A DNA stretch of 64,000 bases from Streptomyces sp. NRRL WC-3605 (GTDB taxonomy: Bacteria; Actinomycetota; Actinomycetes; Streptomycetales; Streptomycetaceae). Location of the stretch: positions 124,001 to 188,000 of the forward strand of contig NZ_LLZN01000002.1 of assembly GCF_001509795.1 (NCBI RefSeq), written 5' to 3'. Of the stretch, positions 45,839-55,879 are shown piece after piece (position 1 is the stretch's first letter; every line of letters begins with the position of its first letter). The notes beneath the pieces were generated by a model. The model was not told the origin of the DNA. It did not search any database and saw nothing but the letters and a program-made list of their open reading frames with translations. The translations under genes were made by a program, and so were the position numbers.

Positions 45839-48100
45839 ATGACCACCACCGCGACCGGCCCGACGAGTGACGTGGAGCTCGTCATTGGCGGCATGACGTG
45901 CGCCTCGTGCGCCGCGCGCGTCGAGAAGAAGCTGAACCGCATGGAGGGTGTGAGCGCCACCGTCAACTACGCGACCGAGAAGGCAAAGGTCAGCGTCGTC
46001 GCCGGGGTCACCGTCCCGGATCTGATCGCCACCGTGGAGGCGACCGGGTACACCGCCCGGGAGCCCGCGCCTCCCGCGCCCGAGGCGCCGGCGGACCAGG
46101 GACGCGACGAGGACGACGGGCTGCGGCCGCTCAGGCAGCGGCTGGTGACCGCGGTGGTCCTGGCGGTGCCCGTGGTCGCGATGGCGATGACCCCTGCACT
46201 CCAGTTCGACTACTGGCAGTGGCTGTCCCTCACTCTGGCGGCGCCCGTCGTGACCTACGCCGCCTGGCCCTTCCACCGGGCCGCGTTCACCAATCTGCGG
46301 CACGGCGCCGCCACCATGGACACTCTGATCTCGGTCGGTACGTCGGCCGCGTTCCTGTGGTCGCTGTGGGCACTGTTCCTGGGCACGGCGGGCGAGCCGG
46401 GCATGACCCACCCCTTCGAGCTGACGATCGCCCGCGGCGACGGCTCGGGGAACATCTACCTGGAGGCGGCCGCCGGTGTCACCGCCTTCATCCTGGCCGG
46501 GCGCTACTTCGAGGCCCGCTCCCGGCGCAAGGCGGGCGCGGCCCTGAAGGCCCTGCTGGAGCTGGGCGCCAGGGACGTCACCGTGCTGGGCCCGGACGGC
46601 ACCGAAACGACCCGCCCCATCGCGGAGTTGGCCGTGGGCGACCGGTTCCTGGTCCGTCCCGGGGAGAAGATCGCCACCGACGGCACGGTCGTGGAGGGGT
46701 CGTCCGCGGTGGACGCCTCGATGCTGACGGGCGAGTCCGTGCCGGTGGAGGTGACCGCGGGCGACCCGGTCACGGGCGCGACCCTCAACGCGGGCGGCCG
46801 GCTCGTCGTCGAGGCGACGCGCGTCGGGGCGGACACCCAGCTGGCGCGGATGGCCCGGCTGGTGGAGGACGCGCAGAACGGCAAGGCCGCCGCCCAGCGG
46901 CTGGCGGACCGGATCTCCGCCGTGTTCGTGCCGATCGTCATCGCCCTCGCGCTGGGCACCCTCGGCTTCTGGCTGGGCAACGGCGCCGGCCCCGCCGCCG
47001 CCTTCACGGCCGCCGTGGCCGTGCTCATCATCGCCTGCCCCTGCGCGCTGGGGCTGGCCACGCCGACCGCGCTCCTGGTGGGCACCGGGCGCGGCGCCCA
47101 GCTCGGCATCCTGATCAAGGGGCCGGAGGTGCTGGAGTCCACGCGCCGGGTCGACACCGTCGTCCTGGACAAGACGGGCACCGTCACGACAGGCCGGATG
47201 ACGCTGCTCGCTGTGCACACCGCCGCCGGCACCGCGGAGGAGGACGTCCTGCGGCTGGCGGGGGCGCTGGAGCACTCCTAGGAGCACCCGGTCGCCCGCG
47301 CCGTGGCCGACGGGGCCCGGACGCGACTCGGATCGCTCCCGGCCCCCGAGGACTTCGCGAACGTGCCGGGGCTCGGCGTCCGGGGCGTGGTCGAGGGGCA
47401 CGCGGTGCTCGTGGGCCGCGAACGGCTGCTGGCGGAGCGGGACGTGAGGCTGCCGGAGGAGCTGCGGCAGGCGCGGGAGAACGCCGAGGCGGCCGGCCGT
47501 ACCGCGATCGTGGTGGCCTGGGACGGGGCGGCGCGGGCGGTGCTGGAGGTCGCCGACGCGGTGAAGGAGACCAGCCGGGAGGCCGTCGCGCGGCTGCGGG
47601 CCCTCGGTCTGACGCCGATGCTGCTGACCGGTGACAACCGGCGCGTCGCGCAGGCGGTCGCCGGTGAGGTCGGCATCGCGGCCGAGGACGTGATCGCCGA
47701 GGTGCTGCCGCAGGACAAGGCCGACATCGTCAAGCGCCTTCAGGGCGAGGGCCGTTCGGTCGCCATGGTGGGCGACGGCGTCAACGACGCGGCCGCGCTG
47801 GCCCAGGCCGACCTGGGGCTCGCGATGGGCACCGGCACGGACGCGGCGATCGAGGCGGGTGACCTCACCCTGGTGCGCGGCGACCTGCGCGCGGCCGCCG
47901 ACGCCATCCGCCTCGCCCGCCGTACGCTCGGCACGATCCGGTCGAACCTGTTCTGGGCGTTCGCCTACAACGTCGCCGCGCTGCCGCTGGCCGCGGCCGG
48001 ACTGCTCAACCCGATGATCGCGGGGGCGGCGATGGCCTTCTCCTCGGTCTTCGTGGTCGGCAACTCCCTGCGGCTGCGGTCCTTCCGGGCCGCGGACTGA
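45839..48100 (+). pseudogene. copA: copper-translocating P-type ATPase CopA, interrupted by in-frame TAG at codon 481
   Basis: Starts at ATG 45839 with GGAG upstream. Before the stop: an HMA domain (GGMTCASC), membrane helices, actuator [11 protein letters not shown], the copper-site CPC helix [13 protein letters not shown] and the phosphorylation site DKTGT (Asp444). At 47279-47281 a TAG falls in ALEHS-*-EHP, where the family reads EHSSEHP. The same frame then continues to 48100 with HP motif (EHPVARAV), LLTGDNRR, GDGVNDAAALAQAD and the last two helices. One base change TCG to TAG explains it. Without it the protein is 753 aa, normal for CopA. Either a nonsense mutation, a sequencing error, or, less likely, two polypeptides (GTG 47303 could restart translation). 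Operon with copZ under CsoR-like sites. Confidence 0.9.
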
Positions 48101-48116
48101 GCGGGCCGGGAGCGAA

Positions 48117-48148
48117 CGGAGGGGCGCCGCGTCCGCGGCGCCCCTCCG
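48117..48148. terminator. bidirectional terminator hairpin after copA
   Basis: A 14-15-bp stem (48117-48131 with 48134-48148) and a tiny loop lie between the copA stop and the convergent phospholipase stop. Confidence 0.82.
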
Positions 48149-48166
48149 CCGTGTGCCGGTGGCAAC

Positions 48167-48619
48167 TCAGCCGAAGGCCTTCACGGCCTGGTAGTAGGTC
48201 CACGCCGTGCTGTTGCAGGCGGTCTTGGAGGCACCGCTGTAGCCGGCGCACACACGCTTGAGGTCTTCGTAGAAGGCGCTGTCCAGACGGGACTTGTTGG
48301 CGCTGAACGTGCCCTGTGCCTTGTAGTTGCGGTAGCCGAAGTCATGGCGCGCACAGGACGTGGAGAACGGGAAGCCGAAGGGGTTGTCCGGGGACGTGGA
48401 GCAGTAGTCGGTGGACCAGTCGAAGGCGTAGGCGGCCCAGGCGGACTGGTTGGAGCGGGCGGCGACCCAGGCGTTGTAGCTGGACGCGGACGTCTGCGTC
48501 CAGCTGGACAGTACCTGGGGCTTGTCCGCGGGGGCGGCCTGGGCGGCCGGTGCGAGGACGACGAGAGTCGCGACGGACACGGCCGAGGCGGCGAGAGCGG
48601 TGGTGAGCGTGCGGGGCAT
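48167..48619 (-). CDS. secreted prokaryotic phospholipase A2
   Basis: 150 aa from ATG 48619, with GGAGG 9 bases upstream. Signal peptide about 1-28 (LTTALAASAVSVATLVVLAPAAQA). The mature part matches the Streptomyces PLA2 family: DWSTDYCSTSPDNPFGFPF calcium site and the CARHDFGYRNY His-Asp active site, with four Cys for two disulfides. It would release the sn-2 acyl chain from phospholipids outside the cell. Confidence 0.92.
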   Translation of the reverse strand: MPRTLTTALAASAVSVATLVVLAPAAQAAPADKPQVLSSWTQTSASSYNAWVAARSNQSAWAAYAFDWSTDYCSTSPDNPFGFPFSTSCARHDFGYRNYKAQGTFSANKSRLDSAFYEDLKRVCAGYSGASKTACNSTAWTYYQAVKAFG

Positions 48620-48751
48620 TACCACACCTCCATGAGGCTGCGGCCCGCCCATCGGGCCGCAGGTTCATGACAAGATGATTGACGCCGGAACGGTCGTTTA
48701 CTCCGTGAGCGCTCAACAAACCGTCGACTCGCGGTGTTGACAGGGGGTCCT

Positions 48752-48769
48752 AGGGGGTCGGCGCCCCCT
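48752..48769. terminator. short GC-rich hairpin downstream of polX
   Basis: AGGGGG and CCCCCT flank TCGGCG between the polX stop and the phospholipase promoter; it may end the polX transcript. Confidence 0.4.
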
Positions 48770-48800
48770 CGTCGATCGCGGCCGCCAGGGGTCGTAGGGG

Positions 48801-50564
48801 TCAGCGCGCACCCGTGGGGCGCCGCCGCCCCCGGTCCGCCGTGCCCGCGCGCTTGTCCAGGAACCGCCGCAGCCGTTCCAGCGGCCAGGCGTTGACGACG
48901 TCGTCCGCGGTGAGCCAGCCGCGCTGGGCCGTGCCCACGCCGAAGCGCAGGTTGCCCAGGTGGGTCACGGCGTGGGCGTCGCTGTCGACGGCGAACCGCG
49001 CCCCGTGCCGCCGCGCCCGCAGGATGTCCTCGTCCCGCAGGTCGAGCCGGTCCGGGTGGGAGTTGATCTCCAGCGCCGTGCCGGTGCGGGCGCAGGCCGC
49101 GAACACCGCGTCGAGGTCGGCGTCGATGCCCGGACGCCGGCCGATGAGGCGGGTGGTGGGATGCCCGATGAGGTGGACGTGCGGGTTCTCGCAGGCCCGG
49201 ACGAGACGGCGGGTCATCGTGTCGCGGTCCTGGTCGAAGTGCGAGTGCACCGAGGCCACGCACACGTCGAACCCGGCCAGGAAGTCGGCGGGCCAGTCGA
49301 CCTCACCGTCGGGGCCGATGTTCAGCTCCTCGCCGTGCAGCAGCCGCATCCCGCCGTACGTGCCGTCCAGCGCGCGGACCCGTTCGCGCTGGGCGAGCAT
49401 GCGCTCGGCGGTCATGCGCTGCATCGCCATGTCCGGACCGTGGTCGGTGACGGCGTAGTAGGCGTATCCCCGCGCGGCGGCCGCGGCGGCCATCTCCTCC
49501 AGCGGGGCGAGTCCGTCGGTCAGGTCGGTGTGCGTGTGCAGATCGCCCCGGAGGTCCTTCTCCTGGAGCAGCGCGGGCAGTTCGCCGCGCAGTCCGGCCT
49601 CGATCTCGCCCCGGTCCTCGCGCAGCGGGGGCGGGATCCAGGGCAGCCCGAGCCGGGCGTAGACCTCCTCCTCGGTCTCGGAGACGATCCGCACACCGCT
49701 CTCGACGTCGAACAGCCCGTACTCGGACAACTTGAGCTTCTGCCGGACGGCCAGTTCGCGGGTGCGGATGTTGTGCGCCTTGGAGCCGGTGAAGTACTGC
49801 ATCGCCGCACCCCAGGACTCCGGCGGGACGACCCGCAGGTCGACCTGGAGGCCCTGGGCGGTGCGCACCGACGTCTTCTTCTCGCCGCGCGCGACGACCT
49901 CCCGGACGTCGGGCAGCGCGGTGAAGGCCCGCATGACCGGGCCGGGTTCGGCGGCCGCGACCAGGATGTCGACGTCGCCGATCGTCTCGCGGACGCGGCG
50001 CAGCGAGCCCGCGTAGGCGCAGCGCTCGCAGCCGGGCAGCCCGGACAGCGCGGCGACGACGTCCTCCGCCAGGTCCAGGGCGACGTCGATCCGGACCCGG
50101 CCGCCGAAGGAGCGCAGCAGGGCGATGCCGTGGAGGATCTTCTCCTCCGTCCGGGGCCCGAAGCCCTTGAGGCCGCGCAGTCTCTCCCCGGCGATGGCGT
50201 CGGCGAGTTCGTCGACGGTGGAGATGCCCAGTTCCCGGTGGAGGACGAGGGCCTTCTTCGGGCCGAGCGTCGGGATGGCGGTCAGCTGCCGGACCCCGGC
50301 GGGGACGCGCGCCCGCAGTTCCTCCAGGGCCGCCACCCGGCCGGTGGAGAAGTACTCGACGACCTTCTCGGCGATGGACCTGCCGACGTTCGGGATCTCC
50401 TTGAGCCCCTGGACGTCGAGCGTGGACACGTCGGCGGGGTGGGCGGCCAGGGCGCGGGCCGCCTTCTCGTGGACGCGTGCCCTGAACGCGTCGCCTCCGG
50501 TGAGCGGGATCAGGTCCGCGTACTCCTGCAGGAGCGCGGCCACCTCGTCGTTGGACCGGGCCAC
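48801..50564 (-). CDS. polX: DNA polymerase/3'-5' exonuclease PolX
   Basis: 587 aa from GTG 50564 (VARSNDEVAALLQEYADL, matching family N-termini; its Shine-Dalgarno GGAGAG is close). Order: 8-kDa helical domain and helix-hairpin-helix segments (NVGRSIAEKVVEYFSTG, LTAIPTLGPKKAL, GFGPRTEEKILHG), polymerase-X palm with GSLRRVRETIGDVDILV, then a C-terminal PHP domain (about 335-575) with DLHTHTDLTDG, ASVHSHFDQ, LIGHPTTR and EINSHPDRLDL metal-ligand motifs. It fills gaps in base-excision repair and removes 3' ends through the PHP exonuclease. Confidence 0.92.
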   Translation of the reverse strand: MARSNDEVAALLQEYADLIPLTGGDAFRARVHEKAARALAAHPADVSTLDVQGLKEIPNVGRSIAEKVVEYFSTGRVAALEELRARVPAGVRQLTAIPTLGPKKALVLHRELGISTVDELADAIAGERLRGLKGFGPRTEEKILHGIALLRSFGGRVRIDVALDLAEDVVAALSGLPGCERCAYAGSLRRVRETIGDVDILVAAAEPGPVMRAFTALPDVREVVARGEKKTSVRTAQGLQVDLRVVPPESWGAAMQYFTGSKAHNIRTRELAVRQKLKLSEYGLFDVESGVRIVSETEEEVYARLGLPWIPPPLREDRGEIEAGLRGELPALLQEKDLRGDLHTHTDLTDGLAPLEEMAAAAAARGYAYYAVTDHGPDMAMQRMTAERMLAQRERVRALDGTYGGMRLLHGEELNIGPDGEVDWPADFLAGFDVCVASVHSHFDQDRDTMTRRLVRACENPHVHLIGHPTTRLIGRRPGIDADLDAVFAACARTGTALEINSHPDRLDLRDEDILRARRHGARFAVDSDAHAVTHLGNLRFGVGTAQRGWLTADDVVNAWPLERLRRFLDKRAGTADRGRRRPTGAR

Positions 50565-50641
50565 CTCTCCAGCGTAGGCACGGAGGCACCCGGGCGGCAC
50601 GGGGGGGGAGCCGCGCGCCCCGCCGCCCGGCGGCCTCGCGG

Positions 50642-51889
50642 TCACTGGCCGAGAGGGGCGGGCGGTGTGGGCGCCGCGTCCGCCTCGCCCGCGCGGGACG
50701 TGAGCGGCGGGTGGGCCGGGGTGACCCGCTCCCTGGTCAGGGCGGCGGCGATCCCGCGGGCCAGGAGGGGGTCGGCCGGCAGGACGTGGCCGGCGAACCA
50801 GCGGGCCGCCGTCGGTTCCGGGGACGGCTCCACGAACTCGGCGCCCGCGTAGTCGTCGAGCGGCGGGTCGTAGATGTACCCGGTCACCACACCGCGGTCG
50901 ACGAGGCGGTCCACCAGCGCGTCGCGGTCGTGGACCAGGAGCGGGACCCGGAAGAGGGCGGGCGGGCCGTCGTGCGCGGTCCGCTCCCGCAGCGCCGGAC
51001 TGGCCCAGGTGGTGCCGGCGAGCCGGGAGACTCCGTCCCGGCGCCGGGCGAGGTCGCCGTCGAGCAGGGCCATGCGCAGTTCCAGCTGCCCGCGCACCAG
51101 CGCGCCGTGCCGGGCACGGAAGCCGTGCAGGTCGACCCGGACCCAGGGCTCGTAGGCGGCCAGGCTGGGGGCGCGGCGGGCGCTGGCGGTGAGGCGGGAG
51201 GCGTGCAGTGCCATCCGGAAGTCGTCGCGCTCCATCAGACCGAGCCGTTGCATGGTGCGCCACACGGGCCGCACCAGGTGGAGGGAGCGGACCGCGGACC
51301 GTGCCAGGGGGCGCAGGGTGACGGTCAGGTCGGCCCGCAGCCTGCGCGGGGTGAGCAGGTCGTCGCGCAGCCGTTCCAGTTCGCGCCGGGTGCGCGCGTC
51401 CTCGACGGCGAGGAAGCCGCCGGCCGTCGCCGCGACGTGCTTGGAGAGGCTGAACGCGGCTGCCGTGCCGAAGGTCCCGATGGGCTGCCCGTCCACGTGG
51501 GTGCCGATGGCGTGCGCGGCGTCCTCGATCAGCGGGATGCCGAGTGCCTCGCAGCGGCGTCCCAGCTCGACGACGCGGTCCGGCAGACCGTACAGGTTCG
51601 TGGTCAGGACGGCGTCGATCCCGCGCCAGGTCGACTCCGGCACGGCGTCCGGGTCGATGTTGCCGTCCCAGCGGGAGACGGGGGCCTGCACGGGGCGCAG
51701 TCCGGCCGCGAGGACGACGAAGAGGATCACGTCGTCGTTGACCGGGGACATCAGGACGCGTCCGCCCGGCCGGCACCAGCGCCGCAGCGCCAGGTAGAGG
51801 GCGAGTCGGGCCGAGGGCGTGTAGACGCATTCGCGTCCGACGCGCCGCGTCATCATCGCGGCGAGCCGCGATCCGTACGGCATGGTCAC
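50642..51889 (-). CDS. DegT/DnrJ/EryC1/StrS-type PLP aminotransferase
   Basis: 415 aa (413 if ATG 51883). PLP-binding Asp-Ala in IEDAAHAIGTH and the Schiff-base Lys in SLSKHVAATAGGFL are clear. Family members transaminate keto-sugars for cell-surface glycans or antibiotics. The C-terminal part departs from the family mean. The gene is followed in transcription by polX after 77 bp and preceded by the BioF2-like acetyltransferase, so the latter pair probably decorates a cell-envelope sugar. No nucleotide-sugar dehydratase is present in the window. Confidence 0.82.
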   Translation of the reverse strand: MTMPYGSRLAAMMTRRVGRECVYTPSARLALYLALRRWCRPGGRVLMSPVNDDVILFVVLAAGLRPVQAPVSRWDGNIDPDAVPESTWRGIDAVLTTNLYGLPDRVVELGRRCEALGIPLIEDAAHAIGTHVDGQPIGTFGTAAAFSLSKHVAATAGGFLAVEDARTRRELERLRDDLLTPRRLRADLTVTLRPLARSAVRSLHLVRPVWRTMQRLGLMERDDFRMALHASRLTASARRAPSLAAYEPWVRVDLHGFRARHGALVRGQLELRMALLDGDLARRRDGVSRLAGTTWASPALRERTAHDGPPALFRVPLLVHDRDALVDRLVDRGVVTGYIYDPPLDDYAGAEFVEPSPEPTAARWFAGHVLPADPLLARGIAAALTRERVTPAHPPLTSRAGEADAAPTPPAPLGQ

Positions 51890-52051
51890 CTCTTCCGTGA
51901 GAGCTTCGGCGAAGGTCCGCCCCGGGGCGGGCGATGCGGGCTGTCGGGTACTGCCGGGCCGTCTCGTGGGGGGTGTACGAGGGCGTGCCCGGCCAGGGCC
52001 GCGGCGTCCGGGACGGCCGGACGGCGGCGGTGGACGGGGTGGGGGCTGCGC

Positions 52052-53179
52052 TCAGCGGGTGCCGGAGCCGGTGCCTCTCGTGCGCGACGTGACGGAGGTG
52101 CGCAGACCGCCGGCGGTCTTCAGCAGCCGGTCGGCGGGGTCGCGCAGGGCGGGGTGGGCCAGCACGGTGTTCCGCAGGCCGCGTACCGGTCTGCGCCACA
52201 TCCGCTGGGCCGCCGCCACCGGGTGGGGGCGTGTGGCGAACCCTTCGGCGACGCGCAGCTCACGGGTCTTGAGCCAGTCCTTGTACTCCTTCTCGCCGCG
52301 CCCCATGTCCATGAGGGTGACGCCGTCCCGGCCGGCGGCGTACGCCATCCGCAGGTGCATCATCAGGCCGGGCGAGTAGTAGGAGAATTCGGGGTCGTAG
52401 GCGGTGAACCAGGCGGCGAGCACCGTGCGCGAACGGGGTCCGAAGTGCGCGGCGACGGGCCGGTCGCCCGCGTACACCACGGACAGGATGCCGGTGAAGT
52501 GGTCCTCGCGGACGTGGAGGAGATGGTCGACGAGGCCGACGATCCACGGGCGGGAGAACCGGTCCATCCGGCCCGTCCTGCGGTACTGGGCGGACTTCCA
52601 GCGCATGAGGGTGCGCAGCACGCGCGGGTCGCGTTCGTCGTACACGAACCGGACCTCGCCGGCGTCCCGGCCGAGCCGGCGCTCCTTCTTCAGCGTGGTC
52701 TTGGCCTGCCCCGGGTAGGTGGCCCGCAGCCAGGCCGGATAGTCGCCCTCGGCGGGCTTGAGGTCGAGCACGGGTGAGGCGAACGTGCCGGTGACGTACG
52801 GCGCGAACGGCCGCTGCTCGTCGACGAGGTGGTCGAACTCGAGGACGGACAGGCCGCAGGCCCGCAGCAGTTCACGGGTGTCCCAGGTGACGCCGGGCCG
52901 GTGCACCAGGGCCTGGCAGTCGGACAGCCCGAGGCCGATGGCCCGGCCCACGCCGAGCGCGTTGCGTTCGTAGGGGAGGAAGCCGACGGCCTCCCCCTGC
53001 CGGTGCAGCACGGCAACCCGGGCGCCCGCGCGGTGACGGCCGACGCCGAGCGCGAACTCCGGCGACAGGAACGGGTTGGCGTACTCCGGCGACTCGTCCA
53101 TGGCCCGGTGCCACGCCGCGCGGAGCGGGCCGCTCAGGTCCTCGGGTCTGTGAATGGTGATGGCGTTCGTGGATCGCAT
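52052..53179 (-). CDS. GNAT acetyltransferase, FemAB/BioF2-like (CelD family)
   Basis: 375 aa from ATG 53179 with GGGGGGAG upstream. The segments FLSPEFALGVGRHRAGARVAVLHRQGEAVGFLPYER and MRWKSAQYRRTGRMDRFSRPWIVGLVDHLLH, VVYAGDRPVAAHFGPRS, AWFTAYDPEFSYYSPGLMMHLRMAYAAG are typical of the acetyltransf_6/BioF2-like family in polysaccharide loci. It probably acylates an amino sugar, which fits the DegT aminotransferase next in line. Confidence 0.82.
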   Translation of the reverse strand: MRSTNAITIHRPEDLSGPLRAAWHRAMDESPEYANPFLSPEFALGVGRHRAGARVAVLHRQGEAVGFLPYERNALGVGRAIGLGLSDCQALVHRPGVTWDTRELLRACGLSVLEFDHLVDEQRPFAPYVTGTFASPVLDLKPAEGDYPAWLRATYPGQAKTTLKKERRLGRDAGEVRFVYDERDPRVLRTLMRWKSAQYRRTGRMDRFSRPWIVGLVDHLLHVREDHFTGILSVVYAGDRPVAAHFGPRSRTVLAAWFTAYDPEFSYYSPGLMMHLRMAYAAGRDGVTLMDMGRGEKEYKDWLKTRELRVAEGFATRPHPVAAAQRMWRRPVRGLRNTVLAHPALRDPADRLLKTAGGLRTSVTSRTRGTGSGTR

Positions 53180-53372
53180 GGCGACCGCTCCCCCCAGATG
53201 TCCCCCCGGACGCGCTTGCCCGCGCGTCGCCACCGTCTCCCCCGATGTCGAACTTCGTGGCGAGGGTCAAACGTCGCGAAGCAGTACACGCACTGTCAAG
53301 GTACGAGAAGAATCCTTTAGCAGTACTTGGGGGTCGGCCGCCGCCGGGCCGGTGCGGTCCGGCGGCGTGCGC

Positions 53373-53783
53373 TCAGCCGTCCTGACCGGCGATGTTCACC
53401 ATCCAGGTGATGCCGAAGCGGTCCGTGCACATGCCGAAGACGTCGCCCCACATCTGCTTCTCCAGCGGCACACTCACCGTGGCGCCGTCGGACAGCTTCT
53501 CCCAGTAGCCGCGCAGCTCCGGCTCGTCGTCGCCGCTGAGGCTCACGGAGATGTTGTTGCCGGGGCGGTGGTCCTCCGTGGGGTTGTCGGCGCACATGAG
53601 GGTGAAGCCGCTCGGGGTCTCCAGCATGCCGTGCATGATCTTGTCGGCCAGCGGGGTGTCCTTCTGGCCGAACGCCGCGTAGGTGTTGACGTCGACGGTG
53701 CCTCCGAAGACCTGCTGGTAGAACTCCAGCGCCTGACGGGCGTCACCGGCGAACGTGATGTAGGGGTTGAGTCGTGAGGCCAT
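53373..53783 (-). CDS. VOC (glyoxalase/PhnB-like) family protein
   Basis: 136 aa. PhnB-type VOC fold: MASRLNPYITFAGDARQALEFYQQVFGGTVDVNTYAAF at the N-terminus and MWGDVFGMCTDRFGITWMVNI at the C-terminus. Such proteins are common in Streptomyces; the substrate is unknown. Upstream are 94 bp to the htpG stop, same strand. Confidence 0.88.
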   Translation of the reverse strand: MASRLNPYITFAGDARQALEFYQQVFGGTVDVNTYAAFGQKDTPLADKIMHGMLETPSGFTLMCADNPTEDHRPGNNISVSLSGDDEPELRGYWEKLSDGATVSVPLEKQMWGDVFGMCTDRFGITWMVNIAGQDG

Positions 53784-53877
53784 GATTCCTCCTGGAGTGA
53801 GGGAGCCGACTCCGAGGAACGTAACGCGGGCCGCTGACAGCGGCCCGCGCTCACGGCCGTACGGGGCACGCGACCGG

Positions 53878-55776
53878 TTACAGGGTGCGTTCCATGCGCT
53901 CGGCGACCAGCTTCACGAACCGCGCGGGGTCCTTGGCCTGGCCGCCCTCTGCGAGCACCGCCAGCGTGTGCAGCAGCTCGGCGGACTCGGCGAGGCGCGC
54001 CCGGTCGTCGTCGTTCTTGAACGCCTGGTTCATGCCCTTGACCAGCGCGTGCTCGGCGTTGAGCTCCAGGATGCGCTTGGTGCGCGGCACCTCCTGGCCC
54101 ATGGCGCGGTACATCTGCTCCAGGGCCGGGGTCAGGTCCTGCGCGTCCGAGACGACGCAGGCGGGCGAGACCGTCAGCCGGGTCGACAGCCGGACCTCCT
54201 TGATGTCCTCCTCCAGCCGCTCCCGCATCCAGCCGAGCAGTCCGGCGTAGTCCTCGGCCTGCTTCTCGCGCTCCGCGTCCGCCTTCTCGTCGCCCTTGGC
54301 GTCCAGGTCGATCTCACCCTTGGTGACGGACCGCAGCTTCTTGCCCTGGTACTCGCCGACGGCGTCGACCCACACCTCGTCGACGGGGTCGGTGAGCAGC
54401 AGCACCTCGATGCCCTTGTCCCGGAACGCCTCCATGTGCGGGGAGTTCTCGATGCTCTGCCGGGACTCACCGGTGATGTAGTAGATGTCCTTCTGGTCGT
54501 CGCCCATCCGTTCGACGTACTGCGCCAGGGTGGTCGGCTCGTCCTCGGAGTGGGTGGTCGCGAACGAGGCGACGGCGAGGATGGCCTCGCTGTTCTCCGA
54601 GTCGGTGACCAGACCCTCCTTGAGGACCGTGCCGAACTCCCGCCAGAACGTGGCGTAGCGCTCGCTGTCCTTGGTCATGATCTCCTTGACCGTGGACAGC
54701 ACCTTCTTGGTGAGCCGGCGCTGCATCATCCGGATGTGCCGGTCCTGCTGGAGGATCTCGCGGGAGACGTTCAGGGAGAGGTCGGCCGCGTCCACGACGC
54801 CCTTGACGAAGCGCAGGTAGGGCGGGAGCAGCGCCTCGCAGTCGTCCATGATGAACACGCGCTTCACGTACAGCTGGACGCCGCGCTTGTGGTCGCGGGT
54901 GAACAGGTCGTGCGGGGCGTGCGCGGGCAGGAACAGCAGGGCCTGGTACTCGAAGGTGCCCTCGGCCTGGAGACGGATGGTCTCCAGCGGTTCGCGCCAG
55001 TCGTGGCTGATGTGCTTGTACAGCTCGTGGTACTCGTCGTCGGTCACCTGGTCGCGCGAGCGCGCCCACAGGGCCTTCATCGAGTTCAGCGTCTCGGGCT
55101 CGGGCGTGCCGTCGCCGGCGGCGTTCTCCGGGACCATGCGGATCGGCCAGGTGATGAAGTCCGAGTACCGCTTGACGATCTCCCGGATCTTCCACGGCGA
55201 GGTGTAGTCGTGGAGCTGGTTCTCGGGGTCGGCGGGCTTCAGGTGCAGGGTGACGGAGGTGCCCTGGGGAGCGTCCTCGACGGTCTCCAGCGTGTACGTG
55301 GCCTCGCCGCGCGACGACCAGCGGGTGCCCTTGGCCTCGCCGGCCCGCCGGGTCACCAGGGTCATCTCGTCGGCCACCATGAAACCGGAGTAGAAGCCGA
55401 CGCCGAACTGGCCGATCAGGCCCTCGGCGCCCTTCTCGTCCTCCGCCTCCCGCAGTTCCTGCAGGAAGGAGGCGGTGCCGGAGTTGGCGATGGTGCCGAT
55501 GAGCCGCCCCACCTCGTCGTACGACATCCCGATGCCGTTGTCCCGCACGGTGAGGGTGCGGGCCTCCTTGTCGACGTCGATGACGATGTGCAGGTCGGAC
55601 ACATCGGCGTCGAGCGCGTCGTCCCGCAGTTTCTCCAGGCGCAGCTTGTCGAGCGCGTCGGAGGCGTTGGAGACGAGTTCGCGGAGGAAGACATCCTTGT
55701 TCGAGTAGACCGAGTGGATCATCAACTGGAGCAGCTGACGGGCCTCTACCTGGAACTCAAACGTCTCGGTCGGCAT
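53878..55776 (-). CDS. htpG: Hsp90-family chaperone HtpG
   Basis: 632 aa. ATP-binding GHKL domain with [15 protein letters not shown] (N-box), [13 protein letters not shown] and [16 protein letters not shown], followed by the middle domain ([33 protein letters not shown]) and the dimerisation domain. Full length for bacterial HtpG. It folds client proteins under stress. Upstream 103 bp hold the promoter; no HAIR-type HspR box was recognised. Confidence 0.96.
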
Positions 55777-55879
55777 GGTTCGCGACTACCTCACAGGTTC
55801 GTTCACCGGAACTGGTAGCAGTCACTGTAAGACACGAGGTCAGCGCGGAGAGCGGGACCGGGGAACGTCCCCGGGAGGC

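Noticed and set aside
47279..47281. Recoding of TAG (pyrrolysine or readthrough) in copA
   Set aside because: No pyrrolysine genes are known in Streptomyces and nothing in the sequence suggests recoding; a nonsense change or error is simpler.
50642..53179. Sugar-antibiotic gene cluster
   Set aside because: Only an aminotransferase and acetyltransferase are present; dehydratase, epimerase and glycosyltransferase genes are absent.
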